Source: Pirellula sp.
GTDB taxonomy: Bacteria; Planctomycetota; Planctomycetia; Pirellulales; PNKZ01
Reading direction: 5' to 3'
Assembly: GCA_013822735.1 (NCBI GenBank)
Contig: PNKZ01000021.1
Coordinates: 51,981-115,980 of the forward strand
Length of the DNA stretch: 64,000 bases
The position numbers and the translations under genes were made by a program. Shown one piece after another: positions 48,324 to 58,020 of the stretch. The notes under the pieces are model-generated. The model saw nothing but the letters and a program-made list of their open reading frames with translations. It made no database searches and was not told where the DNA came from. How positions within the stretch are numbered: the stretch's first letter is position 1; every line of letters begins with the position of its first letter.

Positions 48324-48764
48324 CTACTCGCCGGGAGAAGCGGCGTAGCGCAGAAATTCCGCTTCGTCGAGGAAGATCGCTTCGCGAACTAGTTGGAACA
48401 TGAACCCTGCCGCCGGGCGGCCGATCACGGAAAGCAACTCCTCGAACGCCGATCGCGGGCAGGTTCCCTTCAACTCCACGTAAAGCAGCCGATCGGCGCG
48501 ATCGGCAAGCAGTCCGTCGAGTTGCCACGGTTGCTCGCCCGCGGAAGCGACCCAGACGAACGATCCGTCGGGCTCAAAGTAGAGCCGTTCTTTGGCGGCC
48601 AGGCGCTCGCCGACGGCTTCAAACGTCACATTAAAACCGGGGCCGACTTCGTCTCCGCGCACCGCGAGACGGCGAAGCGTGATTCCCCGCAAGCTGGCCT
48701 CCACAGTGGCGATTGCTTCCGCCGGCCTGGCATGAATCACGGTATTGAACGTGAGCGGCGTCAT
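48324..48764 (-). CDS. hypothetical protein, 146 aa
   Basis: A soluble alpha/beta protein without signal or membrane segment and with no recognised motif. Its ATG overlaps the stop of the Gfo/Idh/MocA gene by 4 bases (48761-48764), showing translational coupling, so it probably works in the same sugar-derivative pathway. Its stop is 9 bases from the convergent response regulator stop. Confidence 0.7.
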   Translation of the reverse strand: MTPLTFNTVIHARPAEAIATVEASLRGITLRRLAVRGDEVGPGFNVTFEAVGERLAAKERLYFEPDGSFVWVASAGEQPWQLDGLLADRADRLLYVELKGTCPRSAFEELLSVIGRPAAGFMFQLVREAIFLDEAEFLRYAASPGE

Positions 48765-49771
48765 CCGTTCGCCGTTCGTGGAATCTCAATACGCCGCTCG
48801 CCGGCGGATTCCAGCGCCGCGAGATTCACGCGCAGCGTATGCTCCGCGTCGACTAGCGGGCAGGTCGGCGCCTCGCGACCTTCCAGAGCCTCGACGAAGC
48901 GCCGGGCCTGTATCTGAAACCATTCGTCGCGCTCGTGGAGCTGCGGCGGGCTCCAAGTCCAATTTGCTTCGCCGTGATGGATCACGCCGTAGCGATGCTC
49001 GGGCAGTTCGATACGCGCCGAGCCTTGCGAGCCGTTGATCTGAATACGCGATTCGTTGACGGCCATGAACTGATTCATAGCGATCGAAACCATGATTTTA
49101 CCGTCGCCTGCCCGACCGGAGAGGTTCACGGTGTCCTCGACCTCGACCCCTTCCAAACATTGGTGAGCATAGTCGCAGAAGATCCAATCATACGGTCCGA
49201 CCAAGTACTGCACGGCGTTAGCAATGTGAGTCATCGCATCTTGAATGGCGCCGCCGCCTGTGCGGCGATCTTTGTAATAGATCTCGCGATACGCGGGACG
49301 AAACGTCGGAAAGTGCTGGCCCGACGTGGCGACGACCTGCAATACCTTGCCGATCTCACTCGACAAAATCAGATTCCGCACGGCTTCCACGGCCGGATGG
49401 ACGCGATACACGTACGCGACCTGAATCAGCTTGTCACCCGCAGCGGCGCGGAGCCTCGCGGCATCTTCCAGCTTTGTCGCCAGCGGCTTCTCAATGAGCA
49501 GTCCGCGGCACACCGGCAGAAGTTGCAAGGCATGATCGACATGCAGGTTCGCGGGCGTGCAAATGACCGCGGCGTCCCACGTGCGACGGCAAGCGTCGTC
49601 GAGCGAACCGTATCGGGCCGCGATCCCGTAGCGGTCGGCGATTTCGTTGCGCCGCGATTCCATCGCCTCGACGAGCCCCATTTCGCAACCGACCGCTTGC
49701 TGGAAACAGCGTAGATGTCGCTCGCCAATCGAGCCGACGCCGACAACGAGGATGGAGAGCGGGCTGGGCAT
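48761..49771 (-). CDS. Gfo/Idh/MocA family oxidoreductase, 336 aa
   Basis: N-terminal Rossmann motif LVVGVGSIGERHLRCF, the EKPLA motif (with the conserved Lys and Pro), and the C-terminal alpha/beta substrate domain with GGAIQDAMTH. It acts on a sugar, inositol or sugar acid with NAD(P). ATG 49771 is chosen; the upstream TTG at 49780 is less likely. It lies between the SDR gene (upstream) and a small unknown (overlapping). The whole locus has the feel of a nonulosonate or sugar-acid pathway. Confidence 0.87.
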   Translation of the reverse strand: MPSPLSILVVGVGSIGERHLRCFQQAVGCEMGLVEAMESRRNEIADRYGIAARYGSLDDACRRTWDAAVICTPANLHVDHALQLLPVCRGLLIEKPLATKLEDAARLRAAAGDKLIQVAYVYRVHPAVEAVRNLILSSEIGKVLQVVATSGQHFPTFRPAYREIYYKDRRTGGGAIQDAMTHIANAVQYLVGPYDWIFCDYAHQCLEGVEVEDTVNLSGRAGDGKIMVSIAMNQFMAVNESRIQINGSQGSARIELPEHRYGVIHHGEANWTWSPPQLHERDEWFQIQARRFVEALEGREAPTCPLVDAEHTLRVNLAALESAGERRIEIPRTANG

Positions 49772-49872
49772 GGGAATCAAAAGGGGAGAGGGTTCAGGGG
49801 TCAGCTACACAACACAATCTCGTCGCAACGGTCGTCTTATCCTACGGCCAGCGCTCGCCGCCTAGCGCGTTC

Positions 49873-50661
49873 TCAGTGGCAGGTCCAGCCGCCGTCGACC
49901 ATCAGGTTGTGACCGGTCACGTATCGCGACGCGTCCGAGGCCAAGAACACGACGGCGCCCTTGATGTCTTCATGGTCGAGCAGCCGCCCCAACGGCACGC
50001 GCTTGCAATACGCATCGACAAACGGTTGCGGCTGATTATTGGCATAGCCGCCGGGGCTAATGCAGTTGGCCCGCACTCCTTGCTTGCCGTAATAGCAGGC
50101 CAAGTGCCGGGTGTAGTTGATCATGCCGGCCTTCACAAAGTTGTATGTCGGCGGCTGCTTCATTACCGTACCTTCGTAGAGCGAAGGATCATTCGACACG
50201 ACGCCGTAGATACTCGAAATGTTGATAATCGAGCCCGAGCCTTGCTCGGCCATCGTGGCGACGAACTTCTGACAGATTTCAAACAGCCCGAGGTAATCGC
50301 CGTCGGCGGAGTGACGCCACACTTCAGGCGTTTGCTCCGGCAACGAACCTTGGTGGCCGTCACGCGCTAAAGCGCTGTTGACCAAGATGTCGCAGCGTCC
50401 GAATGTTCGCAGCACCTCGGCGTGGAGCGCGTCGATCGAAGCCATATCCTCGATATCGAGCTGCAGACCGTGCGCATCGTGACCCCGCGCGCGGAGCTTC
50501 GCGGCATACTCATCGTTTCGCTCGCGATTGCGCGAAGCGGTGATCAACGTCGCCCCGGCTTCTGCGAGCGCGGAGGAGATGCTTTGACCGAATTGCGGAC
50601 CGGCGCCGGCGGTGACAAGGGCGACTTTTCCGCGTAGCGAAAATCGTTCGAGGATGCTCAT
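49873..50661 (-). CDS. short-chain dehydrogenase, 262 aa
   Basis: A classical SDR: VTAGAGPQFGQSISSAL is an unusual nucleotide-binding stretch (GxxxGxG replaced by GAGPQFGQ), then NSALA in place of NNAG, the catalytic Ser in INISSIYG and YNFVK as Tyr-x-x-x-Lys, and the C-terminal GHNLMVDGGWT. It reduces or oxidises a carbonyl on a small substrate. It is divergent from the SSS transporter with a 143-base shared regulatory region. Confidence 0.86.
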   Translation of the reverse strand: MSILERFSLRGKVALVTAGAGPQFGQSISSALAEAGATLITASRNRERNDEYAAKLRARGHDAHGLQLDIEDMASIDALHAEVLRTFGRCDILVNSALARDGHQGSLPEQTPEVWRHSADGDYLGLFEICQKFVATMAEQGSGSIINISSIYGVVSNDPSLYEGTVMKQPPTYNFVKAGMINYTRHLACYYGKQGVRANCISPGGYANNQPQPFVDAYCKRVPLGRLLDHEDIKGAVVFLASDASRYVTGHNLMVDGGWTCH

Positions 50662-50804
50662 AGTGCGTAAGGTAGCAGACCGGGCGACCGAGGCAATCGT
50701 TTGCTCGACTCAATACAATCTCGTCGCCGTGAAAATGCTTGGATCGCGAGCCGGCGGCGGTTATCGTACGGGCTCCCTCCCGCCTGCATCGCGAGCCCTT
50801 GCCT
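50662..50804. promoter_or_regulatory. shared divergent regulatory region
   Basis: 143 bases between the minus-strand SDR operon and the plus-strand SSS/lyase operon. No operator palindrome or clear promoter was recognised, but both operons must start here, which supports joint regulation. Confidence 0.4.
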
Positions 50805-52514
50805 ATGCCGCCGCTTTTCGCCGTTCCGTCGCCGCCGCGCGAGTTCGGCCTCACCTGGCTCGACTATACGTCGGTCGTACTTTACTTGCTGCTCACGGCC
50901 GGGATCGTGTGGTGGTCGTCGCGTAAGCAAGGGACGACCGAGCAGTTCTTCGTCGGGGGACGTCGGCTGCCGTGGTTCGCCGTCGGCCTGAGCATCATGG
51001 CGACGCTTCTTTCGACGCTCACCTATCTCGGCACGCCGGGGGAAACCATCAAGAACGGCGTCGCGCTGTTGTGGGGTTACGCGGCATATGTCGTCGTCGT
51101 CCCGTTCGTCATGATCTTGCTCGTGCCGTTTTTCATGCGGCTGCGTATGACCAGTGCCTACGAATACTTGCAACGTCGCTTCGACTATCGTTTGCAGTTG
51201 CTCGGTTCGCTGTTGTTTCTTTGTTTACGGCTCGGCTGGATCTCGCTCGTCATGTACGCCGGTTCCTTGGCGCTCGCCGGCATGCTTGAGCGTTCCTCGA
51301 TCCCCGGTCTCGACGACGGGGGCGCGATCTACAAAGTGATCTGGGGCATGGGGATTGCCTCGACGATCTACGCTTGTTTCGGCGGCTTGAAAGCCGTGGT
51401 TTGGACCGACGTCGTGCAGGCGATCATGCTCTTCGGCGGCGTGTTCGCCGTGATCGGTTATGTGATGATCACGACCGATACGGGCCTCGCCACTTGGTGG
51501 AACACGGCGACCTCGCTCAACAAGACCCACACAAGCCCCGACTTGTTTAGCCTGAGCCCCTTCGCGCGCTTCACCATCGTCACGGTGATCATCGATCGGC
51601 TTTTCTGGAATATCTGCACGCACGGCGGCGATCAAGTGGTGCTGCAACGGTACTTCGCCACACCCTCGGTCGGCACCGCTTTGCGCAGTTTTGTCGTGAC
51701 GCTTGTTTCGCAAATCTCGATGGCACTGCTGCTCACCGTCTCCGGCCTCGCGCTGCTTTACTTCTACATAACCTATCCCGACTATCTCGGCGGCACGACG
51801 CTCGGCGACAAAACCTTGCCGTACTTCTATGCCCGACAACTTCCCGCCGGTTTCGGCGGCCTGATCTTGGCCAACTTTCTCTGCGACGGCATGCAAACGC
51901 TCGTCTCCGGCGTTAACAGCATGGCCGCCGTCGTCACCAAAGACCTCTTTGGACGCTCGGGGCCCGAAGAAGGAACTTCGGATCGGAAACAACTCATGTT
52001 CGCTCGCGGACTCACGTTCGGGATCGGCCTACTCTGCACGTTCTTCGCCTGGGCCGCCGCGAGCTACATGGAGTCGCACCAGGGAAAGTTCAACATCATC
52101 GATCTGCTGCCGCGGTTTAATATGTTTCTCGGCCCGTTGGGCTGTCTGTTTTTTATCGGGATGTTTCTCCCGCGAGCCCGAGCGCGCACGGCGCTCATTT
52201 CCATCGGCGTCGCACTCGTCGTCTCCGGCATCTGGACTTGGTGGGTCGAGTTGTTGGGCGTATTCTATTGGCTTCGGGTGCGCGCGACCGGAATGACGGA
52301 CGCGCCGGCGTTTGCCGATTGGTATTTCACTACTTTCGGCACCAACGCACCGCTTTCGATTTCCTGGGCGACGTCGTTGCCTTGCATCGTGGGTTTTCTC
52401 ACGGCATGGCTACTGTCGTACGTCTTGGACGACGGCGGCGACCATCCGGGCCGGGCTTATACGTGGCGTGAGGTGATGAAACGCCCCGCACCGTCGGAAG
52501 CCGCCGCACCATAA
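50805..52514 (+). CDS. sodium:solute symporter (SSS family), 569 aa
   Basis: A polytopic protein with about 13-14 hydrophobic segments and the SSS signature region: YLLLTAGIVWWSSRKQGTTEQFFVGGRRLPWFAVGLSIMATLLS, where the FxGGRxLPWWxVGxS motif of sodium-solute symporters is plain. Substrates of close relatives include sialic acid, sugars and inositol. The gene directly downstream encodes a NAL/DapA-type lyase, pointing to a nonulosonic acid or sugar acid. ATG 50805 is preferred; the open frame extends to 50739. Confidence 0.9.
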   Translation: MPPLFAVPSPPREFGLTWLDYTSVVLYLLLTAGIVWWSSRKQGTTEQFFVGGRRLPWFAVGLSIMATLLSTLTYLGTPGETIKNGVALLWGYAAYVVVVPFVMILLVPFFMRLRMTSAYEYLQRRFDYRLQLLGSLLFLCLRLGWISLVMYAGSLALAGMLERSSIPGLDDGGAIYKVIWGMGIASTIYACFGGLKAVVWTDVVQAIMLFGGVFAVIGYVMITTDTGLATWWNTATSLNKTHTSPDLFSLSPFARFTIVTVIIDRLFWNICTHGGDQVVLQRYFATPSVGTALRSFVVTLVSQISMALLLTVSGLALLYFYITYPDYLGGTTLGDKTLPYFYARQLPAGFGGLILANFLCDGMQTLVSGVNSMAAVVTKDLFGRSGPEEGTSDRKQLMFARGLTFGIGLLCTFFAWAAASYMESHQGKFNIIDLLPRFNMFLGPLGCLFFIGMFLPRARARTALISIGVALVVSGIWTWWVELLGVFYWLRVRATGMTDAPAFADWYFTTFGTNAPLSISWATSLPCIVGFLTAWLLSYVLDDGGDHPGRAYTWREVMKRPAPSEAAAP

Positions 52515-52551
52515 CACCGAATCCTTCCACTCTTTCATCTCGATCAAAGTC

Positions 52552-53466
52552 ATGCCCAACGCACTGCTGGCCGCCCGCAACCGCATTCTTCCCGCTCTCG
52601 TCACGCCGCTGACTGATTCCGGCGAGCTCGACGAACGGGCCCTGGAGCACCTGATCGACCATCTCTACCGCTCCGGTATGGGCGGGCTCTACATCACCGG
52701 CAGCACGGGCGAAGGAATCTATCTCGACCCGGCGATCCGCCGACGGATCACGGAGATCGCCGTCGCCCATTCGCGCGGCCACGGGCAGGTACTCGTGCAT
52801 GTCGGCGCGATCGCGGCGATGCAAGCTTTCGAGTTGGCGAAGCATGCCGGACAAGTCGGTGCCGACGGTATTAGCAGCATTCCACCGTTCGTCGGCGGCT
52901 GCTCCCCTGCCGAGACGCTCGACTACTATCGCACGCTCGCGTCGTCGACCAATATTCCGGTGGTCGGCTACTACATTCCCGGTCTCACGGGCCAAGCGTG
53001 GTCGATCGATCGCATGGTTGACGTGCTGAAGATCGACAACGTGGTCGGCTTCAAGTTTACGCATACCGACCTCTACATGCTCGAACGGGTAATGTCGCAC
53101 GTCGGTCGCGAGAAGGTCGTGTACTTCGGCGTCGATGAAATGCTCTGCCACGGCGTCGCCTGCGGCGCACACGGCGGCATCGGCACCACATACAACTTCA
53201 TGCCGAAGCTGATTCTGGAAGTCGCCACACTCAGTGCCGAAGGGCGCTGGGAAGAGGCCCGCAAGGTGCAGAAGAAGGTCAACGAAGTGATCGAAGTCTT
53301 GCTCACTTGCCACGGACTGGCGGCGTCGAAGCAGATTCTCGTGTGGCAGGGGCATATCGCCTCGGCCCGTTGTGCGCCGCCGCGGGCCTCGCTGACCCCC
53401 GAGCAACAGACGACGCTCCGCGCAAAGCTCATGCAAACCGCGATCGCGGACACGCTCATCAAGTAG
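52552..53466 (+). CDS. dihydrodipicolinate synthase/N-acetylneuraminate lyase family aldolase, 304 aa
   Basis: A TIM-barrel class I aldolase: GSTGEG (50-55) binds the pyruvate carboxylate, Tyr140/141 lies in VVGYYIPG and the Schiff-base Lys168 in GFKFTHTD. The sequence resembles the N-acetylneuraminate lyase branch more than lysine-pathway DapA. It would cleave a pyruvate-containing sugar acid delivered by the SSS carrier, whose gene ends 37 bases before. Together with the divergent dehydrogenases it forms a probable catabolic module. Confidence 0.87.
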   Translation: MPNALLAARNRILPALVTPLTDSGELDERALEHLIDHLYRSGMGGLYITGSTGEGIYLDPAIRRRITEIAVAHSRGHGQVLVHVGAIAAMQAFELAKHAGQVGADGISSIPPFVGGCSPAETLDYYRTLASSTNIPVVGYYIPGLTGQAWSIDRMVDVLKIDNVVGFKFTHTDLYMLERVMSHVGREKVVYFGVDEMLCHGVACGAHGGIGTTYNFMPKLILEVATLSAEGRWEEARKVQKKVNEVIEVLLTCHGLAASKQILVWQGHIASARCAPPRASLTPEQQTTLRAKLMQTAIADTLIK

Positions 53467-53484
53467 CGATTGTCGAAAAGCGGT

Positions 53485-54432
53485 TTACGGCTTGAGTTGC
53501 CGGAGGAGAAATTCCTCCGGCGTCGGCTGGTCAGGCGCCGCCCGATCTTCGATGCGTAGAATGCATCCGATTCCGAGCGAGTCGGTCCGTTCCTTTAGTT
53601 TCTGACCAAACACGGCGTGGTGGATCGCACTGCCGGGCGTTGTGGCCGGGAGCGGATCGATGCGCGGGAAAGATAGGAGCACGGCCGGATCATCACGCGA
53701 AACGTGCGTCAGCGGCGAGCATTCGTGCAGCAGCGGTCCGAACTCTTCGTAACGCGCCACCACCTCTTCGCCGCTACCAGCGCCGACGGCCCGCGCGATC
53801 ATTGGGTGCTTCAGCACTTCCGGCCCGATCCACTTGGCTATTTCCGGCGCTTCGAGACAAAGCGGCGGCGAAAGGCCGACGGCGGCTTGCAACCGACTCG
53901 ATTGCCGAAGCACCGGATCGGCGTTCTTCGGGTCGGTGAGATCGTCGTGGTACGTGAGCCAAAGCACACTGACGCCGCCGGCGGAGATGCCGTAGCCGCC
54001 AAAGTGAGCCGGATCGAGCTTCCATTCGCCGGCTTTGGTGCGTAGGTACCGGACGGCGCGCGCTGCGTCGTACAAGGGAGCCGGGGCACGCGCCGTTTTG
54101 GTGAAACGGTAGTTGATCGAAGCGACGGAAATGCCGTGCTCCAAAAGCAAGGCGACGAGCTTCGGCGGAACGTCACCCTTGTCGCCGCCATGCCAGCCGC
54201 CGCCGTGGATAAACACAACCAATGGGCGAGCGCCTGCGCCGGCGGCTTGCCATAGGTCGAGCTTGTGCCGTTCGTCTGAGCCGTACGCAACGTCGGCGAA
54301 CGTCGGCACCGGTAGCTTGACGACGGGCGTCGCATCTTGAGCCTTTGCGGTTGCGATGGCTGCGAAAATCGCGGCGATTGATAACGCGATGTGGAGGAGG
54401 ATCACCGTCGTTCGCGCAAAAGCCATGGTCAT
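53485..54432 (-). CDS. secreted alpha/beta-hydrolase (BD-FAE/HSL-like), 315 aa
   Basis: Signal peptide at residues 1-31 (ending AKAQD). The hydrolase domain has the oxyanion HGGGWHGGD motif, the nucleophile elbow GYGISAGGV and a C-terminal catalytic region around the 220-290 loop, where a His was expected and is plausible in SAIHHAVFG. Members hydrolyse acyl or carbohydrate esters. The neighbour downstream is a ceramidase-like protein on the same strand. The start is ATG 54432, with a second ATG two codons later. Confidence 0.83.
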   Translation of the reverse strand: MTMAFARTTVILLHIALSIAAIFAAIATAKAQDATPVVKLPVPTFADVAYGSDERHKLDLWQAAGAGARPLVVFIHGGGWHGGDKGDVPPKLVALLLEHGISVASINYRFTKTARAPAPLYDAARAVRYLRTKAGEWKLDPAHFGGYGISAGGVSVLWLTYHDDLTDPKNADPVLRQSSRLQAAVGLSPPLCLEAPEIAKWIGPEVLKHPMIARAVGAGSGEEVVARYEEFGPLLHECSPLTHVSRDDPAVLLSFPRIDPLPATTPGSAIHHAVFGQKLKERTDSLGIGCILRIEDRAAPDQPTPEEFLLRQLKP

Positions 54433-54466
54433 TATCTTCCCGCCTGAAAAGGCAGGCCGGCAAATT

Positions 54467-55846
54467 CTAAGTCAGCAGGTCACGAATGCCGCGGCTCAAA
54501 AGATCATCCACGTCGTCGGAGCAATTGGCCACGCTCACTTCGTAGCCTCCCTTGGGATATTCCTCTTTCACGGGAATATACCACGGACCGCCGTCGCCGT
54601 AGGCAGCCGTGGCGACGAACTTGCCCGGCGCGAGCTTTTGCGCGCGGAGCTGGTATTCCAGAAACGACTCCGCCGGCAAATGCAGCAGGGCGACATTGTC
54701 GAGATGCAGCGCGCTGAGCACGATCGGAATGCCGTCGGCGAGACGCTTCATCCAACTCAGCACCATCGCCGGGCGAATCCGATTGGCCGGCGCGTTCTTC
54801 GCATCGGCCACCATCGCTTGGAGCTTCTCCGCGACGAAGACCGGATTCACCTCGGGCCGGAGTTCGTGCGTCTTCCAAATGACGTTGCGCAGCGGCTCAC
54901 GGATTTGCTTCGCATCGGCGGCGACCATCGCATCGTGTATGCGCTTCGTGAGTTGCACGCGAGCCTCGGGCGAGCCGTCGTTGTATTTGCCGGCCGCGAT
55001 ATTGCCGGCGGCTCCGGTAAAATAAATCTGCGTGCAGCCGGGCTGCTCGCGCTGCCGTTGCTTGCGCGCGAGGCCGACAAAGTCGCTGCTGACGTGCCCC
55101 TGCCCGTAATGACTCATCGGATGCACAGCGTAATATCGGCAGGCGACAAGCGCTTCATCGCCGTCGCAAAACGTCACGGTCTTGAGCAGGGGATCGATCA
55201 GCCCCTCGGGCAGGGCGATCAACTCGGGATCGCGGCAGCCGCTGCCGCGCATCTTGCGAACCTTGCCGTCGGGGCCGAGGGCCACGCGTCGATTGCCCGC
55301 CACTTCCACGACCGGCGCTTCGCCACGGGCGACGTGCGTGACCCGACGTGCCTGGGGCAGGGCGGAGCGTATCGCCAGTTGGCCGCGCTTGAGGCAATCT
55401 TGGAAGAACTGCTCATCAACTACCTGAAGCCCGGCGTTTTGAGCCGCCACGAGTTGCTGCGCGTGCAAACAGACAAACGGTGCATCATGCTGATGAACGC
55501 ACTGCACGGCGACTCGATCGGGCGTCGTGCCCGCCGCTTCGGCCAGCGCCGTACGCCAAGCAACATGGGCTCCATTGAGAATGCCGGTCCAATCGACGGC
55601 GCAAACGACGATCGGCTTGCCGGCCCCGAGCAGTACGAAGCCGATCGCTTCGAGCGGGTCTTCCACATCGGCCGCCGGTTTGATCCAACCTCCGCAGAGC
55701 GGATGACCAACCGGCGGCGTGACGTCGAACCGAAACGGAGCAATTTGCAGCGGCGCGGCTTGCGCTGCGCCCGCGGATGCAAGCGAAACGGCCGCTGCGG
55801 CAGCCGCTGATGTTTGCAGGAACGAGCGACGCGAGAGGGGGGACAT
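54467..55846 (-). CDS. Tat-exported neutral ceramidase-like protein, 459 aa
   Basis: Tat signal SRRSFLQTSAAAAAAVSLASAGAAQA. The body has PFRFDVTPPVGHPLCGG near its start, as in the neutral/alkaline ceramidase N-terminal domain, followed by CVHQHDAP with zinc-ligand-like His, FVGLARKQ and GCTQIYFTGAAGNI. In planctomycetes such proteins are often annotated only by this domain; the substrate is unknown. The frame extends upstream to 56101, but the Tat signal sets the ATG at the complement of 55844-55846, with GAGGT before it. It is 34 bases from the hydrolase gene start. Confidence 0.82.
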   Translation of the reverse strand: MSPLSRRSFLQTSAAAAAAVSLASAGAAQAAPLQIAPFRFDVTPPVGHPLCGGWIKPAADVEDPLEAIGFVLLGAGKPIVVCAVDWTGILNGAHVAWRTALAEAAGTTPDRVAVQCVHQHDAPFVCLHAQQLVAAQNAGLQVVDEQFFQDCLKRGQLAIRSALPQARRVTHVARGEAPVVEVAGNRRVALGPDGKVRKMRGSGCRDPELIALPEGLIDPLLKTVTFCDGDEALVACRYYAVHPMSHYGQGHVSSDFVGLARKQRQREQPGCTQIYFTGAAGNIAAGKYNDGSPEARVQLTKRIHDAMVAADAKQIREPLRNVIWKTHELRPEVNPVFVAEKLQAMVADAKNAPANRIRPAMVLSWMKRLADGIPIVLSALHLDNVALLHLPAESFLEYQLRAQKLAPGKFVATAAYGDGGPWYIPVKEEYPKGGYEVSVANCSDDVDDLLSRGIRDLLT

Positions 55847-55872
55847 AATGCGACCTCGGTTAGCTAGGGGCG

Positions 55873-56607
55873 CTAGTTGGCGCTGGAAAGCTTCTGTGCT
55901 TCTTCGGCGCCGATCTCGCGCACGAACAGATTTCGCCAGCGGATTTCGCCGCCGTGGGTTTGCAGCATAATCGGGCCGCGGGCCGGCAGCGGTTTCGTCT
56001 TGTCCCAATAGTTCTCCATCGGTGCGCCGTCGACGACGAGCTTTTCGTTGAGCCAGACCCAAGTGCGGGCGCCTACTTGGCGAATGCGGAAACTGTTCCA
56101 CTCGCCGAACGGCCGATCGGCGAGCACCAGCGGATCTCGCCCCGGCGTCTTCGGCGTGTTGTTGAAGAGGCCGCCCGACCCCAAATCAGGATGACGATCG
56201 GGCTTCTTCGGATCGAACTTTTGATTCGAATCCCAAATCTGCACCTGCGGCGTCCCGCGCAGATAGATACCGCTATCGGCCTTGGCGACCGTCTTGTATT
56301 CGATCAGGAACTCGATGTCGCCGAACTCTTCGTCGGTCGTCGCGTAGGGACCGGTGCCGTCGTTGACAAGTTCGCCGTTTTCAATGTGCCAGTGCGACGC
56401 AAACTCGTCGCGCATGGTCTTCAAGGCCGCCTCTCGCTTCTCGCCTGTGAGCTTCGCGACCGAGTGCGGATTGAGACCGTGCCAACCGGCGAGATCCTTG
56501 CCGTTGAAAATCGCACGAAAGCCCGTGGGGGGCGAAGGCTCGGCGGCCGACGAGATCGTGCCGGCGAGAAACAGGGTAATGGGCAGGAACAATCGCACGA
56601 ATGACAT
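55873..56607 (-). CDS. DUF1080 (3-keto-disaccharide hydrolase-like) secreted protein, 244 aa
   Basis: Signal peptide at residues 1-22. DUF1080 concanavalin-like fold: FRAIFNGKDLAGWHG, ASHWHIENGELVNDG, DIEFLIEYKT...SGIYLRG, WNSFRI, and the C-terminal GPIMLQTHGGEIRWRNLFVREI. The family includes enzymes cleaving 3-keto-glycosides. The start is placed at ATG complement 56605-56607, with GGAGAA just upstream, although the frame is open further. It lies 26 bases upstream of the ceramidase-like gene, so the pair is likely one transcript. Confidence 0.88.
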   Translation of the reverse strand: MSFVRLFLPITLFLAGTISSAAEPSPPTGFRAIFNGKDLAGWHGLNPHSVAKLTGEKREAALKTMRDEFASHWHIENGELVNDGTGPYATTDEEFGDIEFLIEYKTVAKADSGIYLRGTPQVQIWDSNQKFDPKKPDRHPDLGSGGLFNNTPKTPGRDPLVLADRPFGEWNSFRIRQVGARTWVWLNEKLVVDGAPMENYWDKTKPLPARGPIMLQTHGGEIRWRNLFVREIGAEEAQKLSSAN

Positions 56608-56791
56608 AGCGAAACTTCTCCAAAGCGGTGAGCACGACACGTCATGACGTACGGTCAAAAGAATTGCCGTAAATCGGCGACGTATGCGCGAAAGAGGCGG
56701 GAAACGGTGGGCGGAACCAAGTGAATGCACTAAGTCTAGGTGAGAAAGCGCCCTGTCGCAATCGTTTTCTCGATGAAGCCCGCAGCGCAAC

Positions 56792-56824
56792 AAAAACGCC
56801 GCCGACGGGATACGTCGGCGGCGT
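56792..56824 (-). terminator. intrinsic terminator of cysK
   Basis: A perfect 12-bp stem (56796-56807 with 56813-56824) and a 5-base loop. On the minus strand it is followed by TTTTTG. It is 34 bases behind the cysK stop. Confidence 0.9.
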
Positions 56825-56857
56825 CAACTTCGACTAGGACGTTGATCTGCGAAAGGG

Positions 56858-57835
56858 CTAGCGAGCGCGCCCTTCGGCGTCGAACAACCCTTCGAACAAT
56901 ACCGAGCTCAGGTAGCGTTCGCCGGAGTCGGGCAGCACGACGACGATGGTCTTGCCTGCAAACTCGGGACGCTTGGCGACACGCACGGCCACGGCCGCCG
57001 CGGCACCGCAGGAGATACCCGCCAAAATGCCTTCTTCGAGCGTCAAGCGTCGCGCAAATTGCACCGCTTCTTCGTTCGACACCTGTTCGACTTGGTCGAT
57101 CAGCGAGAGGTCGAGCACGTCGGGCACGAAGCCGGCGCCGATACCTTGAATCTTGTGCGGGCCCGGCTTGAGCGGTTCGCCCGCGCGACGTTGCGTAAGG
57201 ACGGGGCTGGCCGTCGGCTCGACGGCAATCGACGTAATTGCCTTGCCTTTGGTGTTCTTGAGATAACGCGTGACGCCGGTGATCGTGCCCCCGGTGCCGA
57301 CGCCCGCCACGAAGACGTCGACCGCGCCGTCGGTATCGTTCCAAATTTCCGGACCGGTGGTCTCTTCGTGAATGGCCGGGTTCGCCGGATTCTTAAATTG
57401 TTGCAAGAGCACGTACTTGCCCGGGTCGCTCGCCACGATTTCTTCGGCCTTGGCGATCGCTCCGCTCATTCCCTTCGGGCCTTCGGTCAGGACGAGCTTC
57501 GCACCGAACGCCAACAGCAATTTGCGGCGCTCGATGCTCATGGTTTCCGGCATCGTCAGCGTGAGCGGAATGCCGCGAGCCGCCGCGACGAACGCCAACG
57601 CAATGCCGGTATTGCCGCTCGTCGGCTCGACGAGTTCTTTGCCCGGTCCGAGCAGGCCGCGCTTTTCGGCGTCCCAAATCATCGCCGCGCCGAGGCGACA
57701 CTTCACGGAATAAGCGGGATTGCGTCCTTCAATCTTGGCAAGCACCGTAGCGTTCGCGCCGTCGGTGACGCGATTTAATTTCACGAGCGGTGTATTGCCG
57801 ATCGAAAGCGAGTTGTCTTTAAACCAATGCGGCAT
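56858..57835 (-). CDS. cysK: cysteine synthase A, 325 aa
   Basis: A PLP enzyme making cysteine from O-acetylserine and sulfide. The PLP Lys45 is in [14 protein letters not shown], the substrate loop TSGNTGIAL begins near residue 72, and GTGGTITG binds phosphate. [11 protein letters not shown] completes the fold. The C-terminal end is usual in length. It forms a single-gene unit with a strong terminator. The encapsulated cysteine desulfurase at 60149 uses its product, but the two genes are separated by four others and are unlikely to be co-regulated. Confidence 0.95.
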   Translation of the reverse strand: MPHWFKDNSLSIGNTPLVKLNRVTDGANATVLAKIEGRNPAYSVKCRLGAAMIWDAEKRGLLGPGKELVEPTSGNTGIALAFVAAARGIPLTLTMPETMSIERRKLLLAFGAKLVLTEGPKGMSGAIAKAEEIVASDPGKYVLLQQFKNPANPAIHEETTGPEIWNDTDGAVDVFVAGVGTGGTITGVTRYLKNTKGKAITSIAVEPTASPVLTQRRAGEPLKPGPHKIQGIGAGFVPDVLDLSLIDQVEQVSNEEAVQFARRLTLEEGILAGISCGAAAAVAVRVAKRPEFAGKTIVVVLPDSGERYLSSVLFEGLFDAEGRAR

Positions 57836-57898
57836 GCGTCAGTCCTTGGCGTGGAGCCGAGTGAGTGAATAAGGTCGTCGAGCATGAAAACTCGACAA

Positions 57899-57938
57899 CA
57901 AAAAAAGGCCGGCGACTCCGCGGCGGGAATCACTGGCC
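57899..57938 (-). terminator. probable intrinsic terminator behind the 58021 gene
   Basis: On the minus strand, an AGGCC...GGCCT stem with an inner GATTCC/GGAGTC pair is followed by seven T (57906-57900 region). It is placed about 85 bases behind the stop at 58021 and before cysK. Confidence 0.6.
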
Positions 57939-58020
57939 TCCGGTGGACCGGTCGGCGTCGTTACGCCGGTAATTCTAACGAGATGTGCGGCGACCCCACA
58001 AGAGAAACCTGGGCCGGCTT

